This document shows, piece by piece, positions 63,561 through 64,000 of a DNA stretch of 64,000 bases. This stretch comes from Silurus meridionalis (Eukaryota; Chordata; Actinopteri; Siluriformes; Siluridae). The DNA is taken from contig NC_060885.1 in assembly GCF_014805685.1 (NCBI RefSeq), forward strand, positions 34,178,632-34,242,631. Reading direction: 5' to 3'. Positions within the stretch are counted from its first letter, which is position 1. The number at the start of each line of letters is the position of its first letter. Below the pieces are notes generated by a model that did not search any database, was not told the DNA's origin, and saw nothing but the letters and a program-made list of their open reading frames with translations. A program made the translations under genes and the position numbers.

Positions 63561-63656
63561 ATGGACGGAGCCGTGGCTGTGTTATTAATCTCTCTCGCGA
63601 TGTTTGTGGGATGTTTTCTGCTCGGACTCATTCCATTACTGGTCAACTTTTCCCAG
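63561..63656 (+). CDS. slc39a9: SLC39A9 (ZIP9)-like zinc transporter, first coding exon
   Basis: 96 nt, 32 codons, from ATG 63,561 to donor CAG|GTAATA. It encodes a hydrophobic first TM helix ISLAMFVGCFLLGLIPLLVN and FSQ. The pattern SLAM.VGC...G.IPL.VNFS is that of the ZIP9 N-terminus (human begins [20 protein letters not shown]). ZIP9 moves zinc at Golgi and plasma membranes and has been reported as a membrane androgen receptor. The rest of the gene lies beyond the right edge. The sequence is more diverged from human than I would expect for ZIP9, so a paralog is possible. Confidence 0.82.
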
Positions 63657-64000
63657 GTAATAACAAACCATGTCATCTTTATCACCTCTGTAAAGAAATG
63701 GAAAAACATGTCTGTCTTTACTCTAATACTCTAATACTTATTTAACCCACTGATCATTTCTGCTTTAATGTTTATAGTCCATATTAACAGTTTATTACTT
63801 TATAATTGGGTTGATCACAAACTCTAAAGGAGTTTAGAAATGTGCAGGTTTTACAGTTATTTACATATTCATGTTATATAGAATGTTTGGATTTGCATGT
63901 ACTTTATAAAACTATACAAATCTGTATTAATTAAAAGTACAAATATAATGAATGCTATTTGTTTGTACCTTTTATGACTTTTGGAAAAGAAAAAAAAACC

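Overview
This is a window of vertebrate nuclear DNA, almost certainly from a teleost fish. It is AT-rich, has GT-AG introns, carries tRNA-derived SINEs, Tc1/mariner transposase fossils and long CA/GATA/GACA microsatellites, and encodes proteins closely matching vertebrate families. A catfish or other otophysan is plausible but I cannot prove it. No prokaryotic features, viral genes, CRISPR arrays or confident RNA genes were seen. Most long ORFs in the window are chance frames in introns and repeats; the real genes are split into exons, which I mapped by eye from splice sites, reading phase and protein family resemblance.

Layout. (1) About 1 to 35,300, minus strand: the 5' part of ATE1 (arginyl-tRNA-protein transferase), exons 1 to 10. 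It includes the two mutually exclusive 129-nt versions of exon 7 and a candidate extra 87-nt cassette exon. The last ~115 codons lie beyond the left edge. (2) About 35,300 to 39,800: intergenic, with a strong CTCF-like site, an (ATT)n/(AAT)n palindrome, a long (TA)n tract, one unassigned ORF and an ~11-bp-unit minisatellite. (3) About 39,800 to 62,910, plus strand: a complete TMEM63B gene (mechanosensitive/osmosensitive cation channel of the OSCA/TMEM63 family). It has a probable noncoding first exon near 39.9 kb, coding exons from 49,198 to 60,634 (831 aa without an extra 66-nt cassette, 853 aa with it) and a poly(A) signal at 62,886. (4) 63,561 to the right edge, plus strand: the first coding exon of a ZIP9-like zinc transporter (SLC39A9), next to a 90-bp near-perfect inverted repeat and a CTCF-like motif.

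The three genes have no shared pathway that I can see: protein arginylation, mechanosensation and zinc transport. Their human counterparts sit on three different chromosomes, so the grouping is a product of rearrangement, not an operon-like unit. The most interesting content is at the RNA-processing level. ATE1 has the alternative exon 7 pair and several acceptors that also read as donors. TMEM63B has two symmetric cassette exons, the conserved Q/R editing codon with a possible intronic pairing partner, and (TG)13 tracts at two consecutive acceptors. The SLC39A9 5' region has been duplicated in inverted orientation. I did not find a wholly new gene system.
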